DNA of 64,000 bases from Aralia elata (taxonomy: Eukaryota; Streptophyta; Magnoliopsida; Apiales; Araliaceae), in the NCBI GenBank assembly GCA_034770075.1, contig CM068379.1, positions 22,071,506 to 22,135,505 of the forward strand. The letters are read 5' to 3'. Below the pieces are notes generated by a model. It was not told where the DNA came from. It made no database searches and saw only the letters and a program-made list of their open reading frames with translations. The position numbers were made by a program, and so were the translations under genes. This document shows, piece after piece, positions 1-11,127 of this stretch. Within the stretch, counting starts at the first letter, position 1; each line of letters starts with the position of its first letter.

Positions 1-1061
1 ATTCAATTAATTGTGTTGATATAGATTAACTACCTGGTTGTGTTTGATTTCTATAGGAAATCTGGATTGGAATAGGTTCTAATAACAATGAATTTTGAAT
101 TTCAAAATTTTCTTTCCTTATTCCATCTCAAGCTCTCATAAGTTCCATATTTGCTAAAGCTTAGAGTTCCATAATCTAGGTTAACAAATTGAGTATTTAA
201 GAAGAATTGATTCAAGAATTCAAATACTATCCGGCAATCAAAAGGATTCGCGAAGCGCATGTAGCTGTAATTGGTAATCAAAGATCAAGGATTCGTGAAG
301 CGCATGTAGCTGTAATTGGTAATCAAAGATCAAGGCAAGTCTTCCAGTTTCTATGTATTACATGAACTTAATATGACTATGTGTAATCATTATTGGAATA
401 TGAATGAAATTTACATGAGTATGTTGAGTTATATATCCTGCACTGTGAACTGTGAAAGTCAAAATATGACTATGTCTGATTGAGACATGGAACTCAATCT
501 AAATGTGCTATGTTAAGCATGGAAACTTTTGGATTTGTTGAGCTGTCGAGCTCAATCTTGCAAAATATAAATTTTACAGGTTAAAGACATAATGTGCTAT
601 TACTTGCTATCTGGACGATAAAGATTAGAAGACATGGGAAGGAATACATTTTCTTGAATTAATGGTTGTATAAAACTATGTTGATAGTTTTGATATGCGT
701 AACTGATAGTTATGTACAGTTTGAAATGTTCAATGAATAAGAAATGTTTGTTTAGAAATGAGAATGTATGATGGTGATTACTTTGAAATGTAAAATCATA
801 TAATGACTACTCTAATAAAGTGAATCGTAAAATAAATATGATTCTGGAATATATGATCGTAAAGGTTGCGATTCAGGGAATGAACGAAAGACATAGAAAG
901 AAAAGAATTTTAAATTATCCGCATTTCTAGCTATTTTAACATCAAATGATAATGTAAAGCTAGTGCAAGATAGTATTTAACGCACAAGGTCGGGATTAAG
1001 ATTAGGATTAAGAGTAGTCCTAATTATGGATTAAGTTGGTCCCGATTATGGGGGCGTTACA
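1..1061 (+). repeat. Terminal part of a gypsy LTR (left end outside window)
   Basis: AT-rich non-coding sequence that ends in GGGGGCGTTACA, the usual 3' terminus of plant gypsy LTRs (compare GGGGGTGTCACA closing both LTRs of the element at 18530-31090). No ORF of note lies inside. The next base starts Athila-type sequence (GGTTGCCTCCCAATAAGC), with no primer-binding site after the LTR, so this is a 3' LTR or solo LTR inserted in an Athila element. The target duplication cannot be tested because the left end is missing. The family is inferred only from the terminus. Confidence 0.55.
242..331. repeat. 45-bp direct tandem duplication
   Basis: Two head-to-tail copies of a 45-bp unit starting AAGGATTCG (242-286 and 287-331) differ at one visible base (CGCGAAG versus CGTGAAG). 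It lies inside the LTR fragment and looks like a local slippage or unequal-exchange duplication. Confidence 0.85.
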
Positions 1062-1792
1062 GGTTGCCTCCCAATAAGCACTTGTTTTAAAGTCGTCAAC
1101 CCGACTTCTCAACTTTTCATCCTATTCCCCTTCGATAATTGAGTAACCCTCCATCCATTAGTAGGAATGTAACATTTGAGGGCTTCGCTTCAGTAAGGGC
1201 CATTGTTTCAAGTTCATCTAGCTTGTTACTCTTAGATAAAATCTCCTTTATGAACTTCAAATTGCTAGGCGTTTGCTCCATTGTACGTGTCTATGGACGG
1301 AGTAGTGAAATGAAGCTTCTCAAACACAATCGAATCTTCAGCTATCTTCTTATGAACCCCTTTTTCATCCTACTATGGCTCTAAATTTATGATAGGTCCC
1401 ATGTTACATAGAGCTTTACTGATGAAATAACTACCAATTGGGCACGAGATTACAAAACTGCCCGGATCCTTGAGCTTTGGTGGAGAAGGTACATGGGGCA
1501 CTATCAAAATCGGCTCATCTGTGTTGGAACTCAAGGTTGGATCTTCTCCGGCCTTCTTTTCTTGGTCCCCCACTCTTCTTTTCCTCTTTAGTATCCACAT
1601 CTATTGGCACGTCAGATTGCAACATTGATTTCTCCTTGGTAGGCTCCTCTAACTCTTTACCACTCTTCAATGTGCTAGCCTTGCAATGCTCTTTTCCATC
1701 TATCCTCGGATTCATCTCCGTATCACTCGGTAAAGCTCCTTGAGGGCGATTGTTCAAGGCATTCTCCAAATTCCTCATAGTCACATCATGGT
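1062..1792 (-). pseudogene. Athila-type gag/protease fragment
   Basis: Read on the minus strand, 1515-1784 gives an Athila-like gag tail with the motif ALNNRPQGALPSDTE followed by a CKASTLKSGKELEE stretch. 1373-1600 gives PPKLKDPGSFVISCPIG and KALCNMGPIINL, the start of an Athila-type protease in which the usual catalytic D is replaced. Further along, 1140-1300 reads KFIKEILSKSNKLDELET, which in intact Athila normally comes before the PPKLKDPGSF motif, so the order is rearranged. The end (1062-1110) is the block TCGGGTTGACGACTTTAAA...GGGAGGCAACC, found in a related form at 57.6 and 61.1 kb. All pol domains are missing. It may belong to the same Athila copy as 49485-49851. Recognition is from remembered family motifs, not a search. 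Confidence 0.65.
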
Positions 1793-3592
1793 TGTGTTAG
1801 GTTTGTATAATGCGAACATGCAATCAAATTACATAAATAAAGCGGAAGCGCGATAAAATCAGATTTTAAAATTTTATACAAACCATCACCATGATCTTTC
1901 TTTATGCACAATTATTAATTAAACGAAAGAGATGGAGAATAAGAATTATACCCTTGTAGAATTCTAGCTTCCTCAGGTACAAGTTCACCTCCAATTCCTT
2001 CGCGTTCTCCTTGAATTCCACCGATTAAATTCCTTCCTTTGATCAACGTTAGCCACCCAAGTGTTTAGCCTCTAGAGGTGATCCACCAAGGAATAATACT
2101 TGTTCAAGAAGATGGGTGTTGACAAAACCCTAGTTTCTATCTCTATACAAATTGTAAGTACTCTTCACAATTCTTATGCAAGAGTGTGTAACCCTAATCT
2201 ATGATAAGACTTCTCTTATTTATAGATGTAGGAAAAACCCTTCCCTAAACTATTTAGGATTAGAGTTTCTATTCTAATTAAACTCCTTTAATTAAATTAA
2301 ACTCCTAATCCAATTAGGAATTCATGTGAGAGTACTTCTATTAATTAATTCTCAATCCCTATTAGGAATTAAGTAATAGTAATAGTAATAATAATAATAA
2401 GACTCCTCTTATTAATTTATATTTAATATTTCTAAAATATTAAATAATAAATATTAAGCTATTTAATTTATTCTATCTCCATAGACTAAATTAAATACAC
2501 TTAACTTATTATTATAATTATGCCATTTACTTCTTAAATAAATATTTTTCTTTTGCGGTGTGACCCTTTAGGTTCTCCATATTAAACCGGTTGTGAATAA
2601 ATCAATTAGAACAACTCTAATCTTATTTAAATAAATAAATTAAACTATTTAATTCATTTAAATAAATAATATTTATTCTACAATAAGGGTAAGCCCCCTT
2701 AATGATCAACGACTTTCCAGATAATATAGATTTCAACATTAATCAGAAAAAACCTTTCAGTGCATAATTACCGTACAATTCATTCCTTCTACCATACAAT
2801 GTCCCAATTAAATATAAGACATGGAATTATTGTCAAGTCTTATTTTATTTAATTATATGTATTTCGATTGTCAAATGCACAACTCTAAATAATGCAAATT
2901 AGAAACTCTTTTCTAATTTCTTTCTGTCTTGGCCAAGGACTACTGAGTTGTCATTTATCGAATCACATAGGACATTCACATCTTTTACTAGACGTGGTAG
3001 ATTCTTTGTTGATCATTTACCTATCTCCATGTACAACTTATTATACCCAATCATACCCTTTGTTATACCCTAAAGGTCTTAAGGGACATGTCAAAGTATA
3101 ACTCATCATACACAAGATACTATGATGATCTCAAGTCCAAGGATCACTTATACTACTATCACTAGAGGAATTCCTATTGACAGGCGAGTAAAACTCCATT
3201 AGGTATTCCTTAGCGAGCCACGTTCAGTGAACTTATTCTCCAATAAGCACCTACATACTTGCTTTAGTGTCTCCACACAAATGATTATGAGATCAATCAT
3301 CCTCTTCTTAAGAGCAAGAAACATATGTACTAATCTATCCGGATTCACTAATCCCCTTTTTAGTAATCCAACGATTAGGAACAATTTTAGTTTGTGAGCT
3401 ATCTAGAATTTAGATCTCATTAGCATGATCACCATCATGATTCTAAAAGCATTGCTCAAAACTATGGGTTTATCACATTTAATATAACAGCACTATGTAG
3501 ATAATATAAAATGCCTTTAATAACCGAATAAGATTACAAAGTATATGCTACATCATATCAAATATGATTGGCTTGTGTGCATACTACTTTCA
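1793..3592 (-). repeat. 3' LTR of the copia element
   Basis: The right boundary on the plus strand ends ...ACTTTCA at 3592, directly beside the polypurine tract, and the left boundary is TGTGTTAGG at 1793 (or TGTTAGG at 1795). Its length is about 1.8 kb. The sequence is AT-rich without a plausible gene. It includes a short (TAA/TAG)n tract at about 2374-2400. With no partner LTR, its ends are set only by TG...CA and the adjacent tract, and the age cannot be estimated. Confidence 0.65.
2374..2400. repeat. (TAA)n-type microsatellite
   Basis: A run of TAATAG then TAA triplets inside the copia LTR. Confidence 0.8.
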
Positions 3593-3606
3593 ATCTCCCA
3601 CTTGCA
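3593..3606 (-). other. Polypurine tract of the copia element
   Basis: The minus strand reads AGTGCAAGTGGGAGAT just before the LTR start TGAAAG. Purine-rich GGGAGA next to the LTR is where plus-strand DNA synthesis is primed in LTR elements. Confidence 0.65.
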
Positions 3607-3609
3607 CTA

Positions 3610-4281
3610 AAGCCAATCGTCATGGTATGTAATACCCTTCTTCTCTAAGTGACGATCATCCTGCCGTTTGGATAAAACTTCAGTAAATGGATAAGCAATG
3701 TTGTTCTTGAGAGTCCACTATCTCTATAGTGACTTTTCTTCTTTCAATGATTCCTCTAATCAAATGAAAGTGCCGCAACACATGTTTGAATCCAAGATGA
3801 GACTTAGGAACTATTCCTAGTTATGTGATGAAATTTTCATCCAAACAATCAACTTGCAGCTTCACTTACAGCTATATACTTTGTCTTTGTCACTAAATCA
3901 ACAACTCTTTGCTATTTTGGAACCTTTCCAATTCACTGCACCACCATTCAAGGTAACAATTTACCCTAAAGTGAATTTGTTATCGTCTTGGTCAGTCTGA
4001 AAAACTTGAGTCTGTTTAGCCCTCTAGTTTTAATTCAGACCTACCATGAATCATGATCACATCTTCAATACCGGTTAAGTACTTAAGATGTTTATCACTG
4101 TCTTATAGTGATCTTCTCCAGAATATGACTGATCAACATCATGCCTTGTATATTCATTGCATACATGATAGTAACTCATGCGATCTCTCTTTAAATTGGA
4201 GACAATTTTATAGATATTCACTCCATGGCTCATCATCATGAGACCTCTCTTGGAGTTTGTCATGCTAAACGCCTTTAGCAT
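3610..4281 (-). pseudogene. Copia RNase H remnant
   Basis: The stretch at 4075-4281 begins FSMTNSKRGLMMMSHGVNI, matching the RT/RNase H junction of plant copia elements, where a similar NSKRG...M.HG phrase precedes the RNase H domain. At about 3640-3790 the minus strand reads FHLIRGIIERRKVTIEIV, the copia RNase H C-terminal phrase, then decayed sequence up to the polypurine tract. Stops and frameshifts are frequent and the catalytic residues of RNase H could not be placed. This domain would degrade the RNA strand of the RNA-DNA hybrid during reverse transcription. Confidence 0.6.
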
Positions 4282-4341
4282 CGAATGAATATACGTTCAT
4301 TGGGTCAAGCCGAACATCCTTTTAAATCTATCTATATAGAT

Positions 4342-5174
4342 TTATATCCCCAATTTATAGGATGCTCCTCCCAAGTTATTCATGGAGGAATGTTTAGACA
4401 ATTTTATCTTTACTGATTGTAGCATTGGTGTGTCATTCCTTATCAGTAATATATCAATATATAATACTAGGAATGTCACAGTGCTCCCACTGACCATTTT
4501 GTACACACTAGGTTCATTCTCGTTTTTGATAAAATCAAACTCTTTTGATTGTCTCATCAAAATGAACGTTCCATCTTTGAGAAGCTTGCTTCAATCCATA
4601 AATGGATCATTGTAGCTTAAAACAAGATTTGCTTCAACCTTTGAAACAAATTCCTCTGGCTGTATCATATATACATTCTTCTCAAGTCTTCATTGAGGAA
4701 TGATGTCTCCGCATCAATTTTGCCAGATTTCGTAATAAGTTGCAATCACAAGCAAAATCCAAATGGACTTGAGCATTACTCGGTAATAAGGTTTTATTAT
4801 AGTCAACTCCTTGACTTTATTTGAAACCTTTTAAACAGGTATGGTCTTATAGGTCTCCACCTCGCCATTTGCCCTAGTCTTTCTCTTTAAAAACCCATTT
4901 ATACCCTCTAGACACTAAGTCTGGTGGAGTAACCGGAGTCTATACTTAGTTCTCATACATGGAGTCCATTTCGGATTTCATGGCCATCTGCCATTTCTCT
5001 GAGTGTCTTCTACTCATAGCCTCATCGTATATAACTGGATCATCATCCTTTATGATGCGTACCTCATCATCATCCTCTATGATGAATCCATACCTCCTAG
5101 GTATCTTCGGTACTCTTCCAGATTTACGATTCGGTTGTGGTACAATAGGTCTATCTACAAGTTCCTCAGTTTAA
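4342..5174 (-). pseudogene. Copia reverse transcriptase remnant
   Basis: Minus-strand reading starts near 5170 with PNRKSGRVPKIPRRYGF and later WQMAMKSEMDSMYEN, the segment that precedes copia RT. The palm region at 4342-4560 reads VTFLVLYIDILLIRND followed by LGGASYKLGI. The usual catalytic Y-V-D-D box appears as Y-I-D-I, with one aspartate codon missing, and the frame is broken between the segments (about 4600-4950). The enzyme would have copied element RNA into DNA; this copy cannot. Confidence 0.7.
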
Positions 5175-5479
5175 CTTGTAGTACTTTGTGGTTCTTGAAC
5201 TCCTTCAAGATCTATTACCCTCCCACTAGATCCTTCAATGATAAACATCTTTATCCAAGAAGACAGCGTATAGGATTATAGTAATAATGCCCTAAACTTT
5301 CTTTAGGATATCCCACAACTCTGTACTTGTCAAATTTTGTCCCAAACTTATCTTTTGAAACCTTTTCACATAAGTTGGACAACCCCTTATCTTAACATAC
5401 TTAAGACTAGGAATCTTCCCTATCCATAACTTTTATAGAGTCTTGGGGCCGAATTTTGAGGTTACCTTATTTTGTAGAT

Positions 5480-6106
5480 ATGCAGCCGTTTCTAGGGCAT
5501 AACCTAGAAGGATACTGGAATGTCGGTAAAAATCATTATGGACCGCACCATGTTCTACATGGTACAATTTTCCTTTTTAGATACACCAATCAATTATTGC
5601 GTATCATGAAACGTCCATTATGAGAAAAATACCATTTTGAGATGATCTAGAAACTTATTGCACAAGTATTCCTTCCTCGATCTGATCAAAGAATCTTAAT
5701 ACTTTGTCAATTTGTTTCACTTCTGAATTCTTTGAACCTTTCAAATGATTCAGACTTGTATTTCATCAAATACATATATTCAACTCTTTGAATGATCATT
5801 TTCTTTTCTTTTACTAGTTTGTTCAATTTGCAAAATTATTTTTCATGTAAGTCAAGTTTACAAAGTCCATCAAATGATCTTCCAGTTTCAAACAAAACAT
5901 TATCATTATAAATAGAACAACAATTGTTCTTAAATATAATACCAGAACCTTCCTTGTCCAACAACGGAAGTAATAATGTTTCTTAAGAGAACTGGAACAT
6001 AATAACAACTTATTAACTTAATAGACTTGCCCGTAGGCAACGCTAAACTATAAGTTCCTACGGTTAATGTAGCAACCATTACTTTATTCTCCGCACGTAA
6101 GATTAC
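5480..6106 (-). pseudogene. Copia integrase remnant
   Basis: This segment lies between protease and RT, as copia order requires. Minus-strand traces include an LRSDRG-like stretch near 5660 (the second catalytic Asp region of copia integrase) and further broken copia-like phrases at 5823-6008. Multiple stops and indels prevent a continuous reading. The call rests mostly on position and short motif traces. Confidence 0.45.
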
Positions 6107-6376
6107 TTACTCTTTGTTTAGCTTTCTACTTCTGCTTAGTCTCTGTATTGGATTGCATACGTGAGAACTATAGTCGGTATCCAATACCCAAGTAGAACCT
6201 TGACTTACAGAAAGATTTATTTCAATGATGAACAAACCTATATCTGTAATCGAAGCTTCACTAAGCTTCTTCTGGTTAGCCTCTGCAAGATGCTCCTTAC
6301 AGTTTCCTTTCCAATATCCAGGCTTATTGCAGTGGAAGCAAAACTCCTTTGCTATCTGCATCAGTTTTGTTCTTAG
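6107..6376 (-). pseudogene. Copia gag zinc knuckle and protease start
   Basis: An 84-codon open stretch (6107-6361) contains the CCHC knuckle CFHCNKPGYWKGNC, in which the usual His is replaced by Tyr, followed by the copia protease entry WVLDTDYSSHVC, where the catalytic motif D-T-G is altered to D-T-D. It ends in a short stop-flanked tail. The knuckle binds element RNA during packaging and the protease matures Gag-Pol; both signature residues are damaged here. Confidence 0.75.
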
Positions 6377-6399
6377 TGTCCTTAGTTATTGCCTTTCCT

Positions 6400-7090
6400 T
6401 ATACCTTTTTTGAATTGTTCTTCTTTTAAGAAGATCCTTTGGCCCTCTTCCGCTTCCTGGAAGAATCATCTACTAGTAAGACTTGGTCTTTCTTGGTTGG
6501 AAAGTGACTCTTTACAGTTTTCAACGTGTTTAAGCAACTCATGCAGGTTGACATATAGCTTGTTCATGTGGAAAATTCACAACAAATTGTGAGAAAGAGT
6601 CCGGGAGTGATTGCAAGATCAAATCTTGGATCAACTCTTCATCCAATACAAAACCCAGTTGTCCCAATTGTTCAATCAGATTGATCATTTTTAGGACATT
6701 TGTCTATACTGTAGTGCCATCGGTTATTCTAGATTGGAAGAGCTCTTTAGATATCTAATATCTAGCAGTCCTACTTTCCTCACCATTCAAATCCTTGAAG
6801 GTGCAGGAGTACAGTAAGAGCATCCATAGTTTCATGCTGACGCTGAAGCTCGTTACTCATGGATGCGAGCATAATGCATTGAGCCAACTGTGCATCATCT
6901 TGCCACTTTCTAAAAGTAGCAATCTCTTCCTCAGAGGCATTGTCTGCAACTATTGCAGGGATAGGCATATTAAGGATATAAGATAGCTTTTCAGCCTTGA
7001 GACCTATTCTCAGATTCCTTAACCAGTCCGTGTAATTCGGTCCGGTTAATTAGCATCTAATATGCTATATAGTGATAGTGAATTAGACAT
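6400..7090 (-). pseudogene. Copia gag remnant
   Basis: The start codon is at 7088-7090 (MSNSLSLYSILDAN). A stop breaks the next segment, after which one frame resumes with the plant copia gag phrase TDWLRNLRI. The best open piece is 6780-6968, beginning MPIPAIVADNASEEEIATF and containing LAQCIMLASMSNELQ, typical of plant copia Gag (UBN2-like fold). Downstream, GFVLDEELIQDLILQSLP can be traced through several stops to the zinc knuckle. Gag would form the virus-like particle in the cytoplasm. Confidence 0.7.
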
Positions 7091-7212
7091 TGTAAAATTC
7101 TGTAAAATGAATTTGTAATTTAACAACATTTTAGCATACATTCATTTAATTAATTACCAAAATAAATTAGGTCTTTATTTTAAATTGGTATCTCTCATTA
7201 TTTTCATCAAAC
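7091..7212 (-). other. Copia leader remnant and broken junction
   Basis: About 120 bp of AT-rich sequence lies between the copia gag start and the last Tekay-1 integrase codon. No TGGTATCAGAGC primer site is seen in the correct orientation, and no LTR end. The join at about 7212/7213 is where two truncated elements meet. Confidence 0.5.
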
Positions 7213-8436
7213 TACCATTGTGATGTGCTCCCACTTCCACTCCGGAATCTCCAAAGGTTGCAACAATCCGCTCAGCCGCTGGTGCTCTGCCTTGACCCGT
7301 TGACAAGTTAAACACCGGCTGACGAATTCTGCAACTTCCCCCTTCAAATGCGGCCACCAATAATATTGACGAAGATCTTGATACATCTTGGTACTATCCG
7401 GATGTACCGAAAATCTTGTATTATGGGCCTCCTGCAATATTTCTTCCCTTAAGTCTGGTACGTAGGGTATCCAGATCCTTCCCTCGAATCTCAGCAACCC
7501 TGTGCTATCAACCTTGTACTTCAAAGTTTTTCCTTCCGATAGTTGCCTCTTAATGACAATGCACTCTTCATCAAATTCTTGAGCCTCCTTTATCTTATCC
7601 AGTAGAGTCGGACCTACTGTCACGGTGAAAAAATTTTCATCCGTCTCCATCGGATACTTAACCTCCAATTCTAGACGTTCAAAGTCCTTTATCAACTCCT
7701 CTTGAACTATCAGCTGCATCAATTTCACCCTGCCTTTTCTGCTTAAGGCATCTGCTACTACATTTGCTTTGCCCGGATGGTACAGAATTTCACAGTCGTA
7801 ATCCTTGATCAATTCTAACCATCGACGTTGCCTCATATTCAGCTCTTTCTGAGTGAAGATATATTTCAGGCTTTTGTGATCTGTATATATCTCACACTTC
7901 TCCCCATATAGATAGTGCCTCCAAATTTTCAAGGCGAAAACTACCGCGGCTAACTCCAGGTCATGAGTCGGGTAACCCTTCTCATAGTCCTTCAGCTGAC
8001 GTGATGCGTACGCAACAACCTTGTCGTGCTGCATCAATACACAACCAAGACCTTTGTGTGACGCATCGCTATATACTACGAAACCCCCAGTGTTATCGGG
8101 TAAGGTCAACACCGGTGCTTGGCTAAGTCTCTGCTTCAGCTCCATAAAACTCTTCTCGCAATTCTCCGACCAAACAAACTTAACGGTTTTTCTGGTGAGA
8201 TTGGTCAACGACGATGCTATCTTTGAAAAATCCTAAATGAATCTCCGATAGTATCCCGCTAATCCCAAGAAACTCCTGATCTCTGTTGGCGTCTTCGGTT
8301 GCTCCCAATTAATAACCGCTTCTACTTTTGCTGGGTCCACCGAAACACCATTTTTGTCGATGACGTGACCCAGAAATTGCACCCTTTGCAACCAAAACTC
8401 ACACTTAGAAAACTTCGCGTACAACTTCTCCCTCAT
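7213..8436 (-). pseudogene. Tekay-1 RNase H and truncated integrase (with RT thumb)
   Basis: From 8436 the minus strand reads the RT thumb (FSKCEFWLQRVQFLGHVIDK), meets a TAG at 8233-8235 in place of Gln, then continues in frame. RNase H follows with FVVYSDASHKGLGCVLMQH, YTDHKSLKYIF and HPGKANVVADALSRKG. The integrase zinc domain has HNTRFSVHP...CLTCQ (HHCC). Reading stops at WEHITM, just before the first catalytic Asp of the integrase core (present as ITMDF in the sister copy at 26.2 kb), because the element is cut at 7213. In life it would form the C-terminal half of Pol. Confidence 0.85.
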
Positions 8437-9240
8437 GAGAGCTTACAATACAATCTTTAAATTTTCAGCATGCTCCTCCTCTGTTTCCGAATACACCAAG
8501 ATGTCATCAATGAATACAACTACGAACTTGTCCAAGTACTGCTTGAACACTTTGTTCATCATATCCATGAATGCTGCTGGTGCATTCGTCAATCCAAATG
8601 ACATTACCAGAAACTCGAAGTGCCCGTAACGAGTTCTGAATGCAGTCTTCGGGATATCTTCCTGCCTCACCTTCAGTTGACGGTAACCTGTTCTTAGGTC
8701 GATTTTTGAAAAGTACTTCGCTCCCTTAAGTTGATCAAATAGGTCGTCAATCCTAGGAAGCGGATACCTATTCTTAATCGTAACTTTGTTCAACTCCCGA
8801 TAGTCGATACAAAGCCTCATAGAACCATCCTTCTTCTTTACAAACAGAACTGGCGCTCCCCATGGGGACACACTCGGTCTGATATAACCTTTGTCTAACA
8901 GTTCCTGCAGTTGAACCATCAACTCTTTCATTTCTACAGGTGCCATTCGATACGGCGGCTTCGATATTGGTGCGGTTCCAGGTACCAAATCGATTACGAA
9001 CTCAATCTCCCTGCCCGACGGTAGTCCCGGGAGCTCATCTGGGAAGACATCGGCGAAATCCCTCACGATAGGTATTTGACTCATCTCATCCCCGACCTGA
9101 CGAGTATCGACCACATGGGCCAAATAACATACGCAACCTTTCTTAAGCAATTTCTTGGTTTGCATCATAGTAAGATAACAAGATTGTCTTGGTGATTTAT
9201 TACCATAGAATACCACCTTCGACTTGTTAGGAGTCTTCAG
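8437..9240 (-). pseudogene. Tekay-1 reverse transcriptase
   Basis: A 257-codon open stretch (8443-9216) covers the linker with FADVFPDELPGLP, then RT fingers and palm: WGAPVLFVKKKDGSMRLCID, KIDLRTGYRQLKV, and the catalytic box VVFIDDILVYS (F-I-D-D, a standard gypsy variant). It ends at a TAA where the sister copy has GAA, then continues in the same frame as the thumb at 8436. At the start, a one-base slip in an A-rich run near 9255 separates it from the protease. The RT core is well preserved compared with X and copia. Confidence 0.9.
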
Positions 9241-9601
9241 GTGTACACATTTCTTTTTTACAGTCGATAACTGCTCCGTGAATTGATAGCCAATCCATTC
9301 CCAGGATTACATCAAACTCTCCCAGCCGAATTGGTATCAATTCCACATTGAGCTTAAATCCTCGCAATTCAGCACAACAATTCCTATGAATGTATTCTAC
9401 GGGAATGATTTCTTTGTTTGCTACTTCTATGTTAATAGGGTGTTCTAACTTTTCACGAGGTGAGTTTAACTTACTAGCAAATTCTTCGAAAACAAAAGAG
9501 CAAGTAGCACCCGAATCGAATAACAGATATGCATTTATATCATTGATTGGGATGATACCTGACACCACGTCCTTGGATTCCATTGCATCCTGAACGGTCA
9601 T
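9227..9601 (-). pseudogene. Tekay-1 aspartic protease
   Basis: A 124-codon open stretch carries the retroviral-type aspartic protease motif AYLLFDSGATCSFV (D-S-G active site) and the closing motif EFDVILGMDWLSIHGAVIDC. Its ATG overlaps the TGA of the upstream gag stretch by 4 bp, but this is caused by a one-base frameshift near 9625-9660 and not by genuine coupling, because Tekay elements normally make one Gag-Pol reading frame. It ends in a second slip near 9255 before RT. Confidence 0.85.
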
Positions 9602-10716
9602 GTTGAATGTGCGTGCCGTTGGCCTGTTGGCTTGACTGGCTGGTGCCCCGTAGCTCGGCCGGCTACTGTTTTCGCTGTTGTTGTTGCTCCTGTTGCCACT
9701 CCGACATCGCCCTTCCTCTTCGGGCAGTCCTTAATCTGGTGGTCGGGTGCTCCACAAGAGAAACATCCTCCTTTCTGTTTGTTCGGACACTGAGGAGCCA
9801 TGTGCCCCGGTTGTCCACATCGATAACAAACACTTTTCCCCTTCATGCACTCCCCCGAGTGATTCTTCCCGCAGTTGTTGCACTTCCCACTTTTCTTAGC
9901 CTCTCCTCCGGATTTATTGCTCCCAAACGATTGGCTTTCATTCCATTTGCGCTTATTTGGGTTGCTGCCTCCGCTGCTCCCTGCTTTGGCAACCTCCTGA
10001 CTCTTCTTTCTATCTTGGTTGAACCGTGCCACTGCTTCATTGCCTCCTTCCGCAATGATAGCCCTCTCTAGTAGTTCCGAGAAATTCTTAATTTTCAGTA
10101 TCGCTACTGACTTCTGAACCTATGGTTTCAGTCCCAACTCAAACCTTCTTGCCTTCCTGGCCTCGGTGTCCACCTGGTGTGGGGCAAATCGGGCCAACTC
10201 ATTGAATTTTGCCGCGTACTCTGCGACGGTCATATTCCCCTGCTTTAGTTCCAGGAACTTCACTTCCATGTCCTATTGTGTGTTCTCCGGAAAGTAATTT
10301 TCGAAGAATAGCTCTTTGAATCTATCCCATGGAATGACTCCCTCACCTGCTCGACCCTTATTGGCCTTCCACCAATAGTTAGCCTCGCCCTTCAGCATGA
10401 AAGTGGCAAATCCTGTTTTATGTTCTTCGGCCACTCGTGCGACCTCAAAGACCTTCTCTATTTCTTCGATCCAGGTCTGTGCTTCTATTGGGTTAAGAGT
10501 TCCTTTGAACTCGGGTGGTCCGACTAGTTTGAAATCTTTAAAATTTGCCAGATGATGCGCTGGTTCGGGTGCTGGTTGGGTCCCTACAGGTGGTCGTCTT
10601 GATTGCATGGCTTCTGCCAGCATCTCAGCGAACATTCTCATTGGATTGGGTTGATCCCCAACCTCGCTTTCTGACTCTTCAACCAGCTGGCTACGTGGTC
10701 GTCCTCTTGGCGGCAT
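9598..10716 (-). pseudogene. Tekay-1 gag with three zinc knuckles
   Basis: The start is ATG at 10714-10716 (MPPRGRPRSQ), preferred over an ATG 21 bases upstream because MPPRGR-type starts are usual in this clade. The gag core has FKLVGPPEFKGTLNPIEAQT and ANYWWKANKGRAGEG. Two TAG codons interrupt it: near 10270 where Gln is expected and near 10130 where Trp is expected (KPWVQKS in type). The C-terminal part (9598-10032) holds three knuckles: CNNCGKNHSGEC, CYRCGQPGHMAPQC and CFSCGAPDHQIKDC. Gag packages the element RNA. The TAG changes fit C-to-T or G-to-A transitions. Confidence 0.88.
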
Positions 10717-11127
10717 GATGTGAATAAGGAAAACCACTGACTTTTACCTATAGTTTTATATTTTACACAATATGTCATTGAGATCAGCGATCAAGAGTAG
10801 AACATTTATCAAACACCTTTGAATTTAAATGAAACAACTGCATTTATATTTATATACCATTGTTTTGTTACAAAGACTAAACCTGTTGCATACTTCTATA
10901 AATGCGCCACTGAGGGCCCTACCAATCATTAACCATTCCCCTGAGACAAAAGTGGGGAATCATAATTGTCCATCCCTCATAATAAACAAGGGTTGGGGTT
11001 TAACTGCTACCCCAAACATGTAAACAAACATAAAGGTTCACAAGACAAACATGATTATGTCCCTAATATAACAAAAAGTGAGACCGACTGCACCTAAGAC
11101 AAACAAGACAATCATCTTAACACGTCA
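10717..11127 (-). other. Spacer between extra ORF and gag of Tekay-1
   Basis: About 410 bp without a supportable ORF on the sense (minus) strand. A short plus-strand ORF here has no recognisable feature. It is probably untranslated sequence joining the upstream ORF and gag. Confidence 0.6.

Larger units (their letters stand above)
1793..7212 (-). mobile_element. Degenerate Ty1/copia element lacking its 5' LTR
   Basis: On the minus strand the order is gag, zinc knuckle plus protease, integrase, RT, RNase H, polypurine tract and 3' LTR. Integrase before RT is the copia (Pseudoviridae) order. Every domain carries stops or frameshifts, so it is a dead copy. The 5' LTR and primer-binding site are absent. 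The copy ends abruptly at about 7212, against a Tekay integrase that is also truncated. Either the copia 5' end and the Tekay 3' end were lost in one deletion, or the junction is a rearrangement breakpoint. Confidence 0.8.

Noticed and set aside
7190..7196. TGGTATC as a copia primer-binding site
   Set aside because: It is in the wrong orientation for the minus-strand copia element, is not next to an LTR, and the following bases do not match the initiator-Met site.
9598..9601. ATGA stop-start overlap between gag and protease as translational coupling
   Set aside because: It results from a frameshift; the expected single Gag-Pol frame can be followed around it.
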